64,000 nucleotides of DNA from Branchipolynoe longqiensis (lineage: Eukaryota > Annelida > Polychaeta > Phyllodocida > Polynoidae): the NCBI GenBank assembly GCA_030323885.1, contig CM059190.1:88387865-88451864 (forward strand), written 5' to 3'. The notes under the pieces are model-generated. The model made no database searches. It was not told the origin of the DNA and saw only the letters and a program-made list of their open reading frames with translations. Of this stretch, positions 30,698 to 42,334 are shown piece by piece (positions within the stretch are counted from its first letter, which is position 1; the number at the start of each line of letters is the position of its first letter). The translations under genes and the position numbers were made by a program.

Positions 30698-31239
30698 CTA
30701 CAAATTATGAATGAAGCTCATGTACCACATATTACCAAAGTTTGACTTTGGAAAGCAGATGCAGAAGACAGTATTTGAAGTTTAAGTGGAATATGCATTA
30801 CTGTAAATACATGCTATGTACCCTTCTAAATTAGGTCAATTTATCACATGATCACAGCAAGGTAGGAATCTGGGTCACAACTTGGATTTAGCTACAGAAC
30901 CGTGTTACGCACAGCAAACATTATCACTATGCTATTATTTCAAAGATGGCCCACCTTACTGCATCATATATGTCATCAAACATTGAAAAGGTGTTAAGAC
31001 TTCATCTACTGAAATATCGCAACAATTTAATGCATCGTGATTATGCAATGTTACACGATGTAAACAATGTTATATGGCTTATGAGCATTTGAGTCACAAT
31101 TGACAGCATAAAATGGATTAAAACCTTGAATACATTGCAACAGTCCAATAATGTCAACCTGATAAAACAACTGCAATTTGGCATTCCTTTGCACTGCAAG
31201 ATTGTTTAGCCATCATACAAAATAATATTATCTAAATTT

Positions 31240-32045
31240 GAAAAATGGATGACCACTGTCCCTTATTGAGCATACCCTGGCAGGATGAGTTTCCTATTCT
31301 TTAAGTACAGATATTGTATGATTTAAACAGAAGTCGTTGGAGATAAATTTCAAATATACTTCAAACACTTTAATCTTTGCAAAAGATACATAAATGTGTG
31401 ACTATGTCTGAACAAGAAACTACTAAAACAATAAAGAACGTATTCAACTGGGACCTTTCCATTGTTTGAGCATAGTGGGGGCTGACATTTGCAATAGAAA
31501 AGAACAGCTCTGATTGGCCGACTCTGAGAGCTATTCTCAGCCAATCAGAGCTCTTCTTTTCGATTGCAAATGGGGGCAGTCATTTGCTGGGCTCAGACGA
31601 GTTCAAATGTGACTGGTTGTCCCTCTCCTTTCAGCACTGAATATGCGTATGGCGACTCTGACAGGCTTCCTGGGGTGGTTGCTCAGCCCTTGGTGTGCTG
31701 CTGTGGGTTTCCAGGCTGTTGGCTAGGTGAGTAGGCAGCGTTGCGGATGTACCGTACTGCGGTCGGGACTGGCCTGGCGCTCTCAGCCCGGCTTCTTGGC
31801 AGACGTGCTGTTCCTAGGCATAGTTGCTTTTGAAGAGAGGGTGTTTTGCTCGGTCCGGAAGCAAGGTGGTAAGTGACTGGAGGTAGGGGAGGCTGAGCGT
31901 CATCCACATGCATAGAGGGCTAGTGATTGGCTGGCACCCGAGCAGGGGGCATCGGTTAGATCGGCGAGTGTGATTGGTGGGTGAGATTGTGATCAGTAGG
32001 TGTGGGAGAGAGGCGGTGTGCCTGCCTCCTATAACAAGTTACAAA
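31240..32045 (-). repeat. DIRS-derived block of the tandem unit, copy 2
   Basis: This copy is homologous to 29246-30035, but the polymerase fragment that follows in copy 1 is absent. The block joins ordinary intron sequence at ATCTAAATTTGAAAAATGG (about 31228-31246). The hairpin is at 31486-31572. The minus-strand frame at 31683-31913 keeps LPPVTYHLASGPSKTPSLQK. Confidence 0.7.
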
Positions 32046-32073
32046 TTACACATATAATTAACCATTGACTTAC

Positions 32074-32196
32074 CAGCACACTTGGTTCCAGTACCCGTGT
32101 AACCAGAGTTGCAGGTACAAGAGAACGTTCCAGCACTGTTTGTGCAGTTCGCATTTCCATCACAATTATCAGGGCTAACAACACATTCATTAATAT
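32074..32196 (-). CDS. EGF-like exon, type A
   Basis: Minus-strand exon of 123 bp, phase 1-1, with acceptor TACACCTTCAG and donor GTAAGT. It encodes (D)INECVVSPDNCDGNANC, then [19 protein letters not shown] and TKCA. Six cysteines, the D-I-N-E-C calcium site and the C-x-N-x4-F-x-C hydroxylation motif are intact. Its first six residues differ from the two other intact type-A exons (VVSPDN instead of DINTNI), so it is the most diverged A copy. Confidence 0.86.
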
Positions 32197-32693
32197 CTGA
32201 AGGTGTAGGACAAAGAAGATGACAATGATTGCATATTTAGGAGATCAACATCATTGGGTTAAAATTCCAAATGAAATAAGAATGATAGACAATATTGGTA
32301 CTGAATAATGTCATGGTTGTTATTTTTAAACTTGCATATTGCTTTCTTGTCTTTGTTTGTTTGGGTTTTTGTCATTGTGGTTGATGAGGTAGTTAGAACA
32401 TTTATAATGGTGATTTCCATTTAGTCCATGAAATGCTTAATATTAAAATTACACCAATGACCTAATTCTAACATTCATGTGAAATGCATGGACAATTTGA
32501 CAGAAGATCAACCATTAGTTTAATCATTCTATAGTGTCGGTATTGACTACAAACTGAGTCAAACCCATCCATGAATACATCTCCAATAATTGTGCAAGAT
32601 TATCAGAGTGACATCCTCATTAAAATCTAGACCAATTCACATTGACAGACACTGGTTTTCATGAATAGTGAGTAATAATTGCTTGATACATAC

Positions 32694-32816
32694 CTGCGCA
32701 CACCACTCCACTGCCTGAGTAGCCCTCTTTGCACGAGCATACAAAGGTTCCAGGAGTGTCTACGCAATTTGCATTCGCATCACAATTATGTGTATTCATG
32801 ACACACTCAAGAATGT
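32694..32816 (-). CDS. EGF-like exon, type B, duplicated copy
   Basis: Minus-strand 123-bp exon, phase 1-1, encoding (D)ILECVMNTHNCDANANC, then VDTPGTFVCSCKEGYSGSG and VVCA, with all six cysteines and both calcium/hydroxylation motifs. It is identical over its full length to the exon at 33581-33703, its partner in the 887-bp duplication. Confidence 0.86.
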
Positions 32817-33580
32817 CTACAAATTATGAATGAAGCTCATTTACCAGCATATTACAAAAGTTTGACTTTGGAAAGCAGATGCAGAAGACATTATTTGAAG
32901 TTTAAGTGGAATATGCATTACTGTAAATACATGATATGTACCCTTCTAAAGTAGGTCAATTTATCACCTGATCACATCAAGGGGGGAATCTGGGTCACAA
33001 CTTGGATTTAGCTACAGAACTGTATTACGCACACCAAAAATTATAACTACGCTATTATTTCAAAGATGGCCCACCTTACTGCATCATATATGTCATCAAA
33101 CATTGAAAAGGTGTTAAGAGTTCATCTACTGAAATATGGCAACAATTTAATGCATCTTGATTATGCAATGTTATGCGATGTAAAAAACGTTATATGGCTT
33201 ATGAGCATTTGAGTCACAATTGACAGCGTAAAAAGGATTAAAACCATGAATAAATGGCAACAGTCCAATAATGACAACCTGATAAAACAACTGCAATTTG
33301 GCATTCCTTTGCACTGCAAGATTGTTTAGCCATCAGACAAAATAATATTATCTAAATTTGAAAAACAGGTGACCGCTATCCCTTATTGAGCATACCCTTG
33401 CAGGATGAGTTTCCCATTCTTTAAGTACAGATATTGTTTGATTTAAACAGAAGTGGTTTTAGAGAAATTCCAATAATTGTGCAATGTTAGCAGAGTGACA
33501 TCCTCCTTAAAATCTAGACCAATTCACATTGACACACACTGGTTTTCATGAATAGTGAGTAATAATTGCTTGATACATAC

Positions 33581-33703
33581 CTGCGCACACCACTCCACTG
33601 CCTGAGTAGCCCTCTTTGCACGAGCATACAAAGGTTCCAGGAGTGTCTACGCAATTTGCATTCGCATCACAATTATGTGTATTCATGACACACTCAAGAA
33701 TGT
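33581..33703 (-). CDS. EGF-like exon, type B, duplicated copy
   Basis: Identical in sequence to 32694-32816, with the same donor GTATGT and acceptor TTTGTAG. Two type-B modules therefore follow each other here without a type-A exon between them, which breaks the A-B alternation of the array. The absence of any difference suggests either a very young duplication or an assembly duplication of one allele. Confidence 0.84.
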
Positions 33704-34249
33704 CTACAAATTATGAATGAAGCTCATTTACCAGCATATTACAAAAGTTTGACTTTGGAAAGCAGATGCAGAAGACATTATTTGAAGTTTAAGTGGAATA
33801 TGCATTACTGTAAATACATGATATGTACCCTTCTAAAGTAGGTCAATTTATCACCTGATCACATCAAGGGGGGAATCTGGGTCACAACTTGGATTTAGCT
33901 ACAGAACTGTATTACGCACACCAAAAATTATAACTACGCTATTATTTCAAAGATGGCCCACCTTACTGCATCATATATGTCATCAAACATTGAAAAGGTG
34001 TTAAGAGTTCATCTACTGAAATATGGCAACAATTTAATGCATCTTGATTATGCAATGTTACGCGATGTAAAAAACGTTATATGGCCTATGAGCATTTGAG
34101 TCACAATTGACAGCGTAAAAAGGATTAAAACCATGAATAAATGGCAACAGTCCAATAATGACAACCTGATAAAACAACTGCAATTTGGCATTCCTTTGCA
34201 CTGCAAGATTGTTTAGCCATCAGACAAAATAATATTATCTAAATTTGAA

Positions 34250-35040
34250 AAACAGGTGACCGCTATCCCTTATTGAGCATACCCTTGCAGGATGAGTTTC
34301 CCATTCTTTAAGTACAGATATTGTTTGATTTAAACAGAAGTGGTTTTAGAGAAATTTCAAATATACTTCAAACACTTTAATCTTGCAAAGGATACATGAA
34401 TGTGTGACTAGGTCTGAACAAGAAACTACTAAAACAATAAGGAACATATTCAACTGCGACCTTTACAGTATTTGAGCAAAGTGGGGGCTGCCATTTGCAA
34501 TGGAAAAGAACAGCTCTGATTGGTTGACTCTGAGAGCTGTTCTCAGCCAATCAGAGCTGTTCTTTTCGATTGCAAATGGGGGCAGGCATTTGCTGGGCTC
34601 AGACGAGTTCAAAGGTGGCTGCTTGTCCCTCTTGTTTCATCACTGAATGTGCTTAGGGCATCTCCGACGAGCTTCCTGGGGTGGTTGTTCGACCCTCGGC
34701 ATACTGATGCAGGTTTCCAGGCTGTTGGGTAGTTGAGTAGGCAGCATGGTGGATGTACCGGGCTGCGGTCGGGACTTGGCCAGGTGCTCTCAGCCCTGCT
34801 TCTTGGAAGATCTACTGGTCGTATGCATAGTTGCTTTTGAAGAGAGGGTCCGGGAGCAAGGTGCCAAGTGACTGGAGGTAGGGGAGGCTGAGGCTCATCC
34901 AAATGCAGGGAGGGCTAGTGATTGGCTGGCACCCGAGCAGGGGGTGTTGGTTAGATCGGCGAGTGTGATTGGTGGGTGAGATTGTGCTCAGTAGGTGCGG
35001 GAGAGAGGCAGCGTGCCTGCCTCCTTTAACAAGTTACAAA
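34250..35040 (-). repeat. DIRS-derived block of the tandem unit, copy 3
   Basis: Homologous to the block at 31240, with the hairpin at 34492-34578. The minus-strand frame at 34609-34902 again starts MDEPQPPLPPVTWHLAPGPS but lacks 14 residues present in copy 1. Confidence 0.7.
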
Positions 35041-35068
35041 TTACACATATAATTAACCATTGACTTAC

Positions 35069-35191
35069 CAGCACACTTGGTTCCATTACCCGTGTAACCA
35101 GAGTTGCAGGTACAAGAGAAGCTTCCAGCACTGTTTGTGCAGTTCGCATTTTCATCACAAATATTAGTGTTAATATCACATTCATTAATAT
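35069..35191 (-). CDS. EGF-like exon, type A
   Basis: Minus-strand 123-bp exon, phase 1-1, donor GTAAGT. It encodes (D)[17 protein letters not shown], then [19 protein letters not shown] and TKCA. All six cysteines and the calcium-binding and Asn-hydroxylation motifs are intact. It differs from the 37177 copy by Glu for Gly after ICD and Ser for Thr in SAG-F. Confidence 0.86.
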
Positions 35192-35688
35192 CTGAAGCTG
35201 TAGGACAAAGAAGATGACAATGATTGCATATTTAGGAGATCAACATCATTGGGTTAACATTCCAAATGAAATAAGAATGATAGACAATATTGGTATTGAA
35301 TAATGTCATGTTTGTTCTTTTTAAACTTGCATATTGCTTTCTTGTCTTTGTTTGTTTGGGTTTTTGTCATTGTGGTTGATGAGGTAGGTAGAACTTTTAT
35401 AATGGTGATTTCCATTTAGTCCATGAAATGTTTAATATTAAAATTACACCAATGACCTAATTCTAACATTCATGGGAAATGCATGGACAATTTGACAGAA
35501 GATCAACCATTAGTTTAATCATTCTATAGTGTCGGTATTGACTACAAACTGAGTCAAACTCATCCATGAATACATCTCCAATAATTGTGCAATGTTAGCA
35601 GAGTGACATCCTCCTTAAAATCTAGACCAATTCACATTGACACACACTAGTTTTCATGAATAGTGAATAATAATTGCTTGATACATAC

Positions 35689-35811
35689 CTGCGCACACCA
35701 CTCCACTGCCTGAGTAGCCCTCTTTGCACGAGCATACAAAGGTTCCAGGAATGTCTGTGCAATTTGCATTCGCATCACAATTATGCCTATTCATGTCACA
35801 CTCAAGAATAT
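35689..35811 (-). CDS. EGF-like exon, type B
   Basis: Minus-strand 123-bp exon, phase 1-1, donor GTATGT. It encodes (D)ILECDMNRHNCDANANC, then TDIPGTFVCSCKEGYSGSG and VVCA, with six cysteines and both cbEGF motifs. Exactly 2108 bases separate it from the exons at 33581 and 37797, which is the tandem-unit length. Confidence 0.86.
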
Positions 35812-36356
35812 CTACAAATTATGAATGAAGCTCATTTACCAGCATATTACAAAAGTTTGACTTTGGAAAGCAGATGCAGAAGACATCATTTGAAGTTTAA
35901 GTGGAATATGCATTACTGTAAATACATGATATGTACCCTTCTAAATTAGGTCAATTTATCACCTGATCACATCAAGCGGGGAATCTGGGTCACAACTTGG
36001 ATTTAGCTACAGAACTGTGTTACGCACACCAAAAATTATAACTACGCTATTATTTCAAAGATGGCCCACCTTACTGCATCATATATGTCATCAAACATTG
36101 AAAAGGTGTTAAGACTTCATCTACTGAAATATGGCAACAATTTAATGCATCTTCATTATGCAATGTTACACGATGTAAAAAACGTTATATGGCTTATGAG
36201 CATTTGAGTCACAATTGGCAGCGTAAATAGGATTAAAACCATGAATAAATGGCAACAGTCCAATAATGACAACCTGATAAAACAACTGCAATTTGGCATT
36301 CCTTTGCACTGCAAGATTGTTTAGCCATCAGACAAAATAATATTATCTAAATTTGA

Positions 36357-37150
36357 AAAACGGGTGACCACTATCCCTTATTGAGCATACCCTTGCAGGA
36401 TGAGTTTCCCATTCGTTAAGTACAGATATTGTTTGATTTAAACAGAAGTTGTTGTAGATAAATTTCAAATATACTTCAAACACTTTAATCTTGCAAAGGA
36501 TACATAAATGTGTGACTAGGTCTGAACAAGAAACTACTAAAACAATAAGGAACATATTCGCCTGGGATCTTTACAGTATTTGAGCATAGTGGGGGCTGCC
36601 ATTTGCAATGGAAAAGAACAGCTCTGATTGGTTGACTCTGAGAGCTGTTCTCAGCCAATCAGAGCTGTTCTTTTCGATTGCAAATGGAGGCAGGCATTTG
36701 CTGGGCTCAGACGAGTTCAAAGGTGGCTGGTTGTCCCTCTTGTTTCAGCACTGAATGTGCTTAGGGCGTCTCCGACGAGCTTCCTGGGATGGTTGTTCGA
36801 CCCTCGCCATGCTGATGCAGGTTTCCAGGCTGTTGGCTAGTTGAGTAGGCAGCATGGCGGGTGTACCGGGCTGCGGTCGGGACTTGGCCAGGTGCTCTCA
36901 GCCCTGCTTCTTGGCAGATCTACTGGTCCTATGCATAGTTGCTTTTGAAGAGAGGGTCCGGGAGCAAGGTGCCAAGTGACTGGAGGTAGGGGAGGCTGAG
37001 GCTCATCCAAATGCAGGGAGGGCTAGTGATTGGCTGGCACCCGAGCAGGGGGTGTTGGTTAGATTGGCGAGTGTGATTGGTGGGTGAGATTGTGCTCAGT
37101 AGGTGCGGGAGAGAGGCAGTGTGCCTGCCTCCTTTAACAAGTTACAAATT
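36357..37150 (-). repeat. DIRS-derived block of the tandem unit, copy 4
   Basis: Homologous to the other blocks; hairpin at 36600-36686. The minus-strand frame at 36343-36555 reads LNEWETHPARVCSIRDSGHP, the same peptide seen in the opposite-strand fragment at 15575. Confidence 0.7.
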
Positions 37151-37176
37151 ACACATATAATTAACCATTGACTTAC

Positions 37177-37299
37177 CAGCACACTTGGTTCCATTACCCG
37201 TGTAACCAGAATTGCAGGTACAAGAGAAGGTTCCAGCACTATTTGTGCAATTCGCATTTCCATCACAAATATTAGTGTTAATATCACATTCATTAATAT
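37177..37299 (-). CDS. EGF-like exon, type A
   Basis: Minus-strand 123-bp exon, phase 1-1, donor GTAAGT. It encodes (D)[17 protein letters not shown], then [19 protein letters not shown] and TKCA. All signature residues are intact. It is 2108 bases from its homologue at 35069. Confidence 0.86.
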
Positions 37300-37796
37300 C
37301 TGAAGGTGTAGGACAATGAAGATGACAATGATTGCATATTTAGGAGATCAACATCATTGGGTTAACATTCCAAATGAAATAAGAATGATAGACAATATTG
37401 GTACTGAATAATGTCATGGTTGTTATTTTTAAACTTGCATATTGCTTTCTTGTCTTTGTTTGTTTGGGTTTTTGTCATTGTGGTTGATGAGGTAGGTAGA
37501 ACTTTTATAATGGTGATTTCCATTTAGTCCATGAAATGTTTAATATTAAAATTACACCAATGACCTAATTCTAACATTCATGGGAAATGCATGGACAATT
37601 TGACAGAAGATCAACCATTAGTTTAATCATTCTATAGTGTCGGTATTGACTACAAACTGAGTCAAACTCATCCATGAATACATCTCCAATAATTGTGCAA
37701 TGTTAGCAGAGTGACATCCTCCTTAAAATCTAGACCAATTCACATTGACACACACTAGTTTTCATGAATAGTGAGTAATAATTGCTTGATACATAC

Positions 37797-37919
37797 CTGC
37801 GCACACCACTCCACTGCCTGAGTAGCCCTCTTTGCACGAGCATAGAAAGGTTCCAGGAATGGCTGTGCAATTTGCATTTGGATCACAATTATCCACACCA
37901 GTATTACACTCAAGAGTGG
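37797..37919 (-). CDS. EGF-like exon, type B, with altered calcium site
   Basis: Minus-strand 123-bp exon, phase 1-1. It encodes TLECNTGVDNCDPNANC, then TAIPGTFLCSCKEGYSGSG and VVCA. The six cysteines remain. However, the split first codon becomes Ala (GCC) instead of Asp, the following Ile is Thr, and the hydroxylated Asp of C-x-D is Ala (CTAIPGTF). The module should therefore fold as EGF but bind calcium poorly; this is inference from family rules. It is the most 5' intact EGF exon before the transposon-filled stretch. Confidence 0.83.
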
Positions 37920-38220
37920 CTACAAATTATGAATGAAGCTCATGTACCAGCATATTACCAAAGTTTGACTTTGGAAAGCAGATGCAGAAGACAGTATTTG
38001 AAGTTTAAGTGGAATATGCATTACTGTAAATACATGCTAGGTACCCTTCTAAATTAGGTCAATTTATCACATGATCACAGCAAGGTGGGAATCTGGGTCA
38101 CAACTTGGATTTAGCTACAGAACTGTGTTACGCACACCAAACATTATTATCACTACACTATTATTTCAAAGATGGCCCACCTTACTACATCATATATGTC
38201 ATCAAACATTGAAAAGGTGT

Positions 38221-38370
38221 TGCAAGATTAACAGTGAAGAGGTTGTGCTTTATTGGCATCAACCCCTGTTCAGCTACCGGCGATTTATATGTTGTTAGTT
38301 CAAGTGGAGTGAGTGGAGTGTCTCTTGCTAGAGTGCCTAGCCAAGAGTGCCAGAGTGTGGTATGTGTGAG
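38221..38370 (-). repeat. 3' LTR fragment of the Gypsy element
   Basis: GTTGTGCTTTATTGGCATCA at 38242 and GAGTGGAGTGTCTCTTGCTA at 38309 match 41729 and 41930 in the 5' LTR, but the roughly 120 bases between them in the full LTR are deleted. It joins EGF-intron sequence at 38221 and the end of RNase H at about 38371. Confidence 0.8.
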
Positions 38371-39690
38371 TCAGGTATAAGAAATGTTCTTCATCTCCTT
38401 CTGGAATAGACATTTTAGAGGCTTATGATCAGTATAGATAAAGTCAGCACCATATAGATATGGCATCAACTTTATGAGCAAACTCCCACTAATTAAGTGC
38501 ACTGGCCTCTCTATCCCATTCTCATCCTCCTGTCCCAGTATTGCACCGATACTGTAATCTGAGGCTTCCGTATAGAGCTTGTATGGTTTTGTGGGGTCTG
38601 GAAATTTGAGTAGAACACACTCCAAAAGAAGCTGCTTCAACTCACTCCAGGCCTTTTGACACTCAGGCCCCCACTCAAATATCATGGATTGCTGGGTCAG
38701 ATGGGTCAGTGGTGCCACCACATCCGCATTATTGACCATTATCTGCCGATAATAGTTGGCAGATCCCAACACATGACAAACTCCCTTTTTGTCAGTAAGA
38801 GGGGCCATGTCCCATATTGCAGCAACTTTATCGGGGTCTGCCTTCAGACCTTCCGAGTACACCACAAACCCTAGTAGTTTGACCTCTCTCAGGCCAAATG
38901 AACACTTCAACTCTTTAATGACCAGGCCGGCCTCCGTTTGTGTGGCAAGGACCTCGGCCACATGAGCCCTGTGTTGTGTCTCATTTGGGGAATAGATGAC
39001 TATGTCATCTAGGTGGATTAAGCATGATTTCCCCAGGAACTTGGCCAGCACTGAGTTCATCATGCATTGGAACACAACAGGTGCATTAGTCAGCACAAAC
39101 TGCATTTGTTTAATCTGAAACAGTCCCCTGTGGGTACAGATTGCAGTCTTTTCCCTGCTCTCTGGGTGCATTCTCACATGCCAATAGCCTGACTTTAGGT
39201 CTATTGTGGTGAAAACTTTTGCACCTATGAGTTGGTCAAAGATGTTTTGGATGTTGGGTAGTGGCTAAGCATCCTCATGAGTCACCTCATTTAGACGCCT
39301 ATAATGCGCACATAACCTAACAGAACCATCCTTTTCGGAACAACAGTTACAGGACTCACCCATGCACTGCGCCTTGGTTCTATTATGTCTTCTTTCAACA
39401 TCTTCTCCAATTCTTCCTATAGCAGTCTCATTTTTGAGAGTGGAATTATGTATGGCCTTTGATTGATTGGGTGGACATTGATGGGGAACACTGTGGGGAA
39501 TGTCTCCCTCCAGTAATCCACCTCCGAGCCTACCCCCGACACACTGGTATGTGTAGCTTCGGTGCTCAACCACCTGTGCTCCACACCATTCAGGATAATA
39601 CTCATATCTGTGTAAGACAGCATGGTGTCACACTGCTGCATGACATCCATCCCAATCAGGAGATCATGCTGCAACCTCCGACCACACAAA
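38371..39690 (-). pseudogene. Gypsy pol: protease end, reverse transcriptase and part of RNase H
   Basis: The minus-strand frame 39689-39417 ends the protease (LLIGMDVMQQCD) and enters RT (HPINQRPYIIPLSKM). A frameshift follows, and the next part ends YRRLNEVTHEDA before an in-frame stop near 39264. The piece 39177-38371 carries QMQFVLTNAPVVFQCMMNSV, the catalytic LIHLDDIVIYS, and LKCSFGLREVKLLGFVVYSE. RNase H begins LYTEASDYSIGAILGQ, with Glu where the catalytic Asp normally lies. It jumps from SGSLLIKLMPYL to YTDHKPLKCLF, missing the segment with the catalytic Glu, and stops at once. No integrase follows. The copy is inactive. Confidence 0.83.
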
Positions 39691-41573
39691 ACTCACACTC
39701 AACTTCCACGAGGGTGACCTTGCCCACTCCCCTTGTAGGGATCAAATGTCCCGAGAGTGAGCGAAACCTCAAACCCTGCCAGAGTTCACCGCCCGCCTAT
39801 CCCCTTATATACCCTGTTTTTTATCATGCTATTACTGGCACCAGTATCGATGAGACCTGCAAATGAAATTCCGCCAAATTCCACCTGGATGCACAGTCTC
39901 CAACCTAATGCCTCCCCTAATTTCCCAACTGCACCGGCCCAGCTCTCCTAGGACCGGGTCTCAGTCGCTCAGCTGGCTGCTCCTGCACACACCTTTGCTC
40001 ATGTGCAGTCGCTTAATCACAGTCATAGTTATGCGCACAATAACTACACCGTACCATCTCTCTCCCTTGGCCATGATGAGTGTTCTGTGGGGTGCGCTCC
40101 AACACTTGGCGTGACACACTCCTTCTCTCACCTCTCATGGCACTGATATTAGAAGGAGGTGCCGATGCCATTTGCACCACTACTGTGGACGGAACTGATG
40201 GTGCTGGTCCTATAGCAAACTGGGTGGCCTGTACTGGCCTCTCAGGGCGCTCAGCTACAAACCCCCTCAAGCTTTTTAACTCACCCTGGATCTGCTTGAA
40301 CGCTGCCAGATCCACACCAGTCACACTCACCACTCTGGCAGGAGTTCCACTGGAGTTGGGCCTCCATGGCCCCCACCTCCATGGGTTCCTCCATGTGGTG
40401 CTCCTGTGAGCCGACCATCTGGTCCCGCCAGGACCTCCTCATTCTCCGTGCCCACAGCCATAGCCGCCTCCAGGCTGGTTGACCTGGAGAGCCGGACTGC
40501 GGGCCTAACAATAGGTTCTAATACAGTACGCCAACATCAGCTCACCTCTCTCCTGTTTTATGGTGAAAACTATATCAACCAGTGCCGTGGCCTCCCTGGC
40601 TGTCAAGAACAGGCCCACCAGGTGGCCTTAGACCTCCTCCCATGAGCTGCCACATCATCCTCATACACTGAGTACATGACCTCATGGAGTTTGCCCTTAG
40701 AGTGGCTGAGCGCAAACTTCACCATATCCACTCCTCTTGCCCCAGCCACCCGGCCTGCCCAGCCCACCTACTCTACCCAGGTTCTCAGTGCACCCAGATC
40801 CGAGCCATCCACAGTGGCGATCTGTCTTCCCTGATCCCTGAGATGCTCACAGCCAACTCTTCCGCCTTGAGCAGGTATCTTCTCAAGGCCAGCTGCTCCT
40901 CCCAGTGAGCACTATCTTGCAGGAGCTGCGCCTTCTCTTGCTTGAGATGGACCCCAAACTCCCTCGTCTCCCTGAACAGTTTAGACTGCGACTCCAGCTG
41001 CCTGGCTGCATATTTGGTCAAATACAGCAATTTATCCCCATCTACTGGTATCTGACCTGCCATGACCCCAGCTGTGAACCAGACCACAAATCCCCTACTG
41101 AACTCAGCTTCTGCCATAGCGATGCAGGTGCTGTCCTGGGGCACAATTCCCCTCCTCCTGTTCATGTCACAGGACCTGGAGGATCTAGAGTTGGTACTGG
41201 AGGATCTAGAACTGGACCTGCTCCTGCCTCTGACAGACCTATCGGCCCCACTATGGGTCCACCTATCCAGTTTACCAACCAATACCACTCCCCTTCACCC
41301 TATCAACCCAACCTGGCTCTATACACTCACACAAATACACAAAATCCACATATATACAATGTCTTTGTCTCTCATCGTCCGGAGCATGTCTCTCGTCATC
41401 ACGGTCGTATCTCTCATCACCAGGAGCATGTCTCTCCTCATCCTGGTGCATCTTTCATCACTGCGGCGCCTCTCCCATCATCTGTGAGTTCTTCCGTCAT
41501 CCGAGACTGTCTTCCATCGTGGAAGCCCAGTCTTCCGTCATCTGATGCGCGATTTCCGTCGTCTTCAGTGAAT
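39691..41573 (-). pseudogene. gag region of the Gypsy element, broken
   Basis: Open minus-strand pieces lie at 40785-41288 (Arg/Ser-rich start SVRGRSRSSSRSSSTNSRSS, later a Lys/Gln/Glu-rich helix-like part QESQSKLFRETREF-type), 40281-40511 and 40013-40333. They are in different frames. No CCHC zinc knuckle is visible apart from the YCAHN string near 40030. Assignment rests on position between the primer-binding site and protease. Confidence 0.5.
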
Positions 41574-41588
41574 CGCCGGGGTCACCAT
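41574..41588 (-). other. Primer-binding site of the Gypsy element
   Basis: Read on the minus strand, TGGTGACCCCGGCGATTC begins directly after the LTR end TTATTACA. TGGTGACC-type sites complementary to a tRNA 3' end are common in Gypsy elements. Confidence 0.7.
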
Positions 41589-42262
41589 TGTAATAAGACA
41601 GGACTTGGCCATCTGAACCCCCAACATGACTAGTCTCCACAGGTGTGTTCTGACAATTGTCTGTCAGTTCCCACCTGTTGTTATTCTCAACAACTCATAA
41701 GGAAGAAAGGAAGACTAAAAGTGAAAAGGTTGTGCTTTATTGGCATCAACCCTGTTCACCTACTGGCAATCTATCACCCTCACTCCTTACCAACTGCCCA
41801 CACAGATCCTCATCACTCCTACTTGTGTATATCAGAATCAGTGGCTACAATCCATTGGTCTGGGTCCAATGGTTGTTGCACACAGCTCAGTGTCTTTTGG
41901 AATAGATGTTGCTAGTTCAAGCGTAGAGAGTGGAGTGTCTCTTGCTAGAAAGCCTAGCCAAGAGTGCCAGAGTGGGGTATGTGTGTCTGGTATCAGGAAT
42001 GCAGGTGATTGGGCTCACACAGCCAGCCAATCAGACACCCTGTACAGCCTGGGCGGGCGATGCCCTAATAGGGGGCAGCTGTCACTCAACCCCCAGCTGC
42101 AGGTGGTGTCTATAATGTGTGCAGGATGGCTGGGTGTGCTTGCCAACCCTCCACACAGTCCTGCACTGGCCCTCATCATAACAAGGGCAGCAGCTGGGTC
42201 AGAGCTATATCCTCATCCCACATATTAGACCTCATGTCCATAGTGAAATCCTGCCAACAGGT
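41589..42262 (-). repeat. 5' LTR of the Gypsy element
   Basis: On the minus strand the LTR ends CTTATTACA at 41589. It contains the polyadenylation signal AATAAA (within CCAATAAAGCACAACC, about 41736) and extends to roughly 42262. The outer border is estimated, as no second intact LTR is available for comparison. Confidence 0.65.
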
Positions 42263-42334
42263 ATTCCAATCTTGGTCAATACCCATAAATGGCTTAGGAA
42301 TGCGGGAAAGACTGCGGGAAAGACTGCTTTTATT

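Larger units (their letters stand above)
32583..34356 (-). repeat. 887-bp recent tandem duplication including an EGF exon
   Basis: 32583-33469 and 33470-34356 are nearly identical, offset by exactly 887 bases; the few differences cluster in the first 90 bases. Each copy holds one type-B EGF exon, its introns and the first 115 or so bases of the DIRS-derived block. The join GAGAAATTCCAATAATTGTG shows the block cut in mid-sequence and fused to intron sequence. Because the exon is phase 1-1, the extra copy adds one EGF module without a frameshift. Confidence 0.93.
38221..42262 (-). mobile_element. Ty3/Gypsy-type LTR retrotransposon, deleted
   Basis: On the minus strand the order is a 5' LTR (41589 to about 42262), a primer-binding site, a gag-like region (about 41300-40000), a protease end and reverse transcriptase/RNase H (39690-38371), and then directly a fragment of the LTR (38221-38370). 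The integrase is absent, so the 3' half of pol and part of the 3' LTR have been lost. The insertion lies in an intron of the EGF gene and separates the exon at 37797 from the broken exon at 43031, in the same transcriptional orientation as the gene. Confidence 0.85.
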
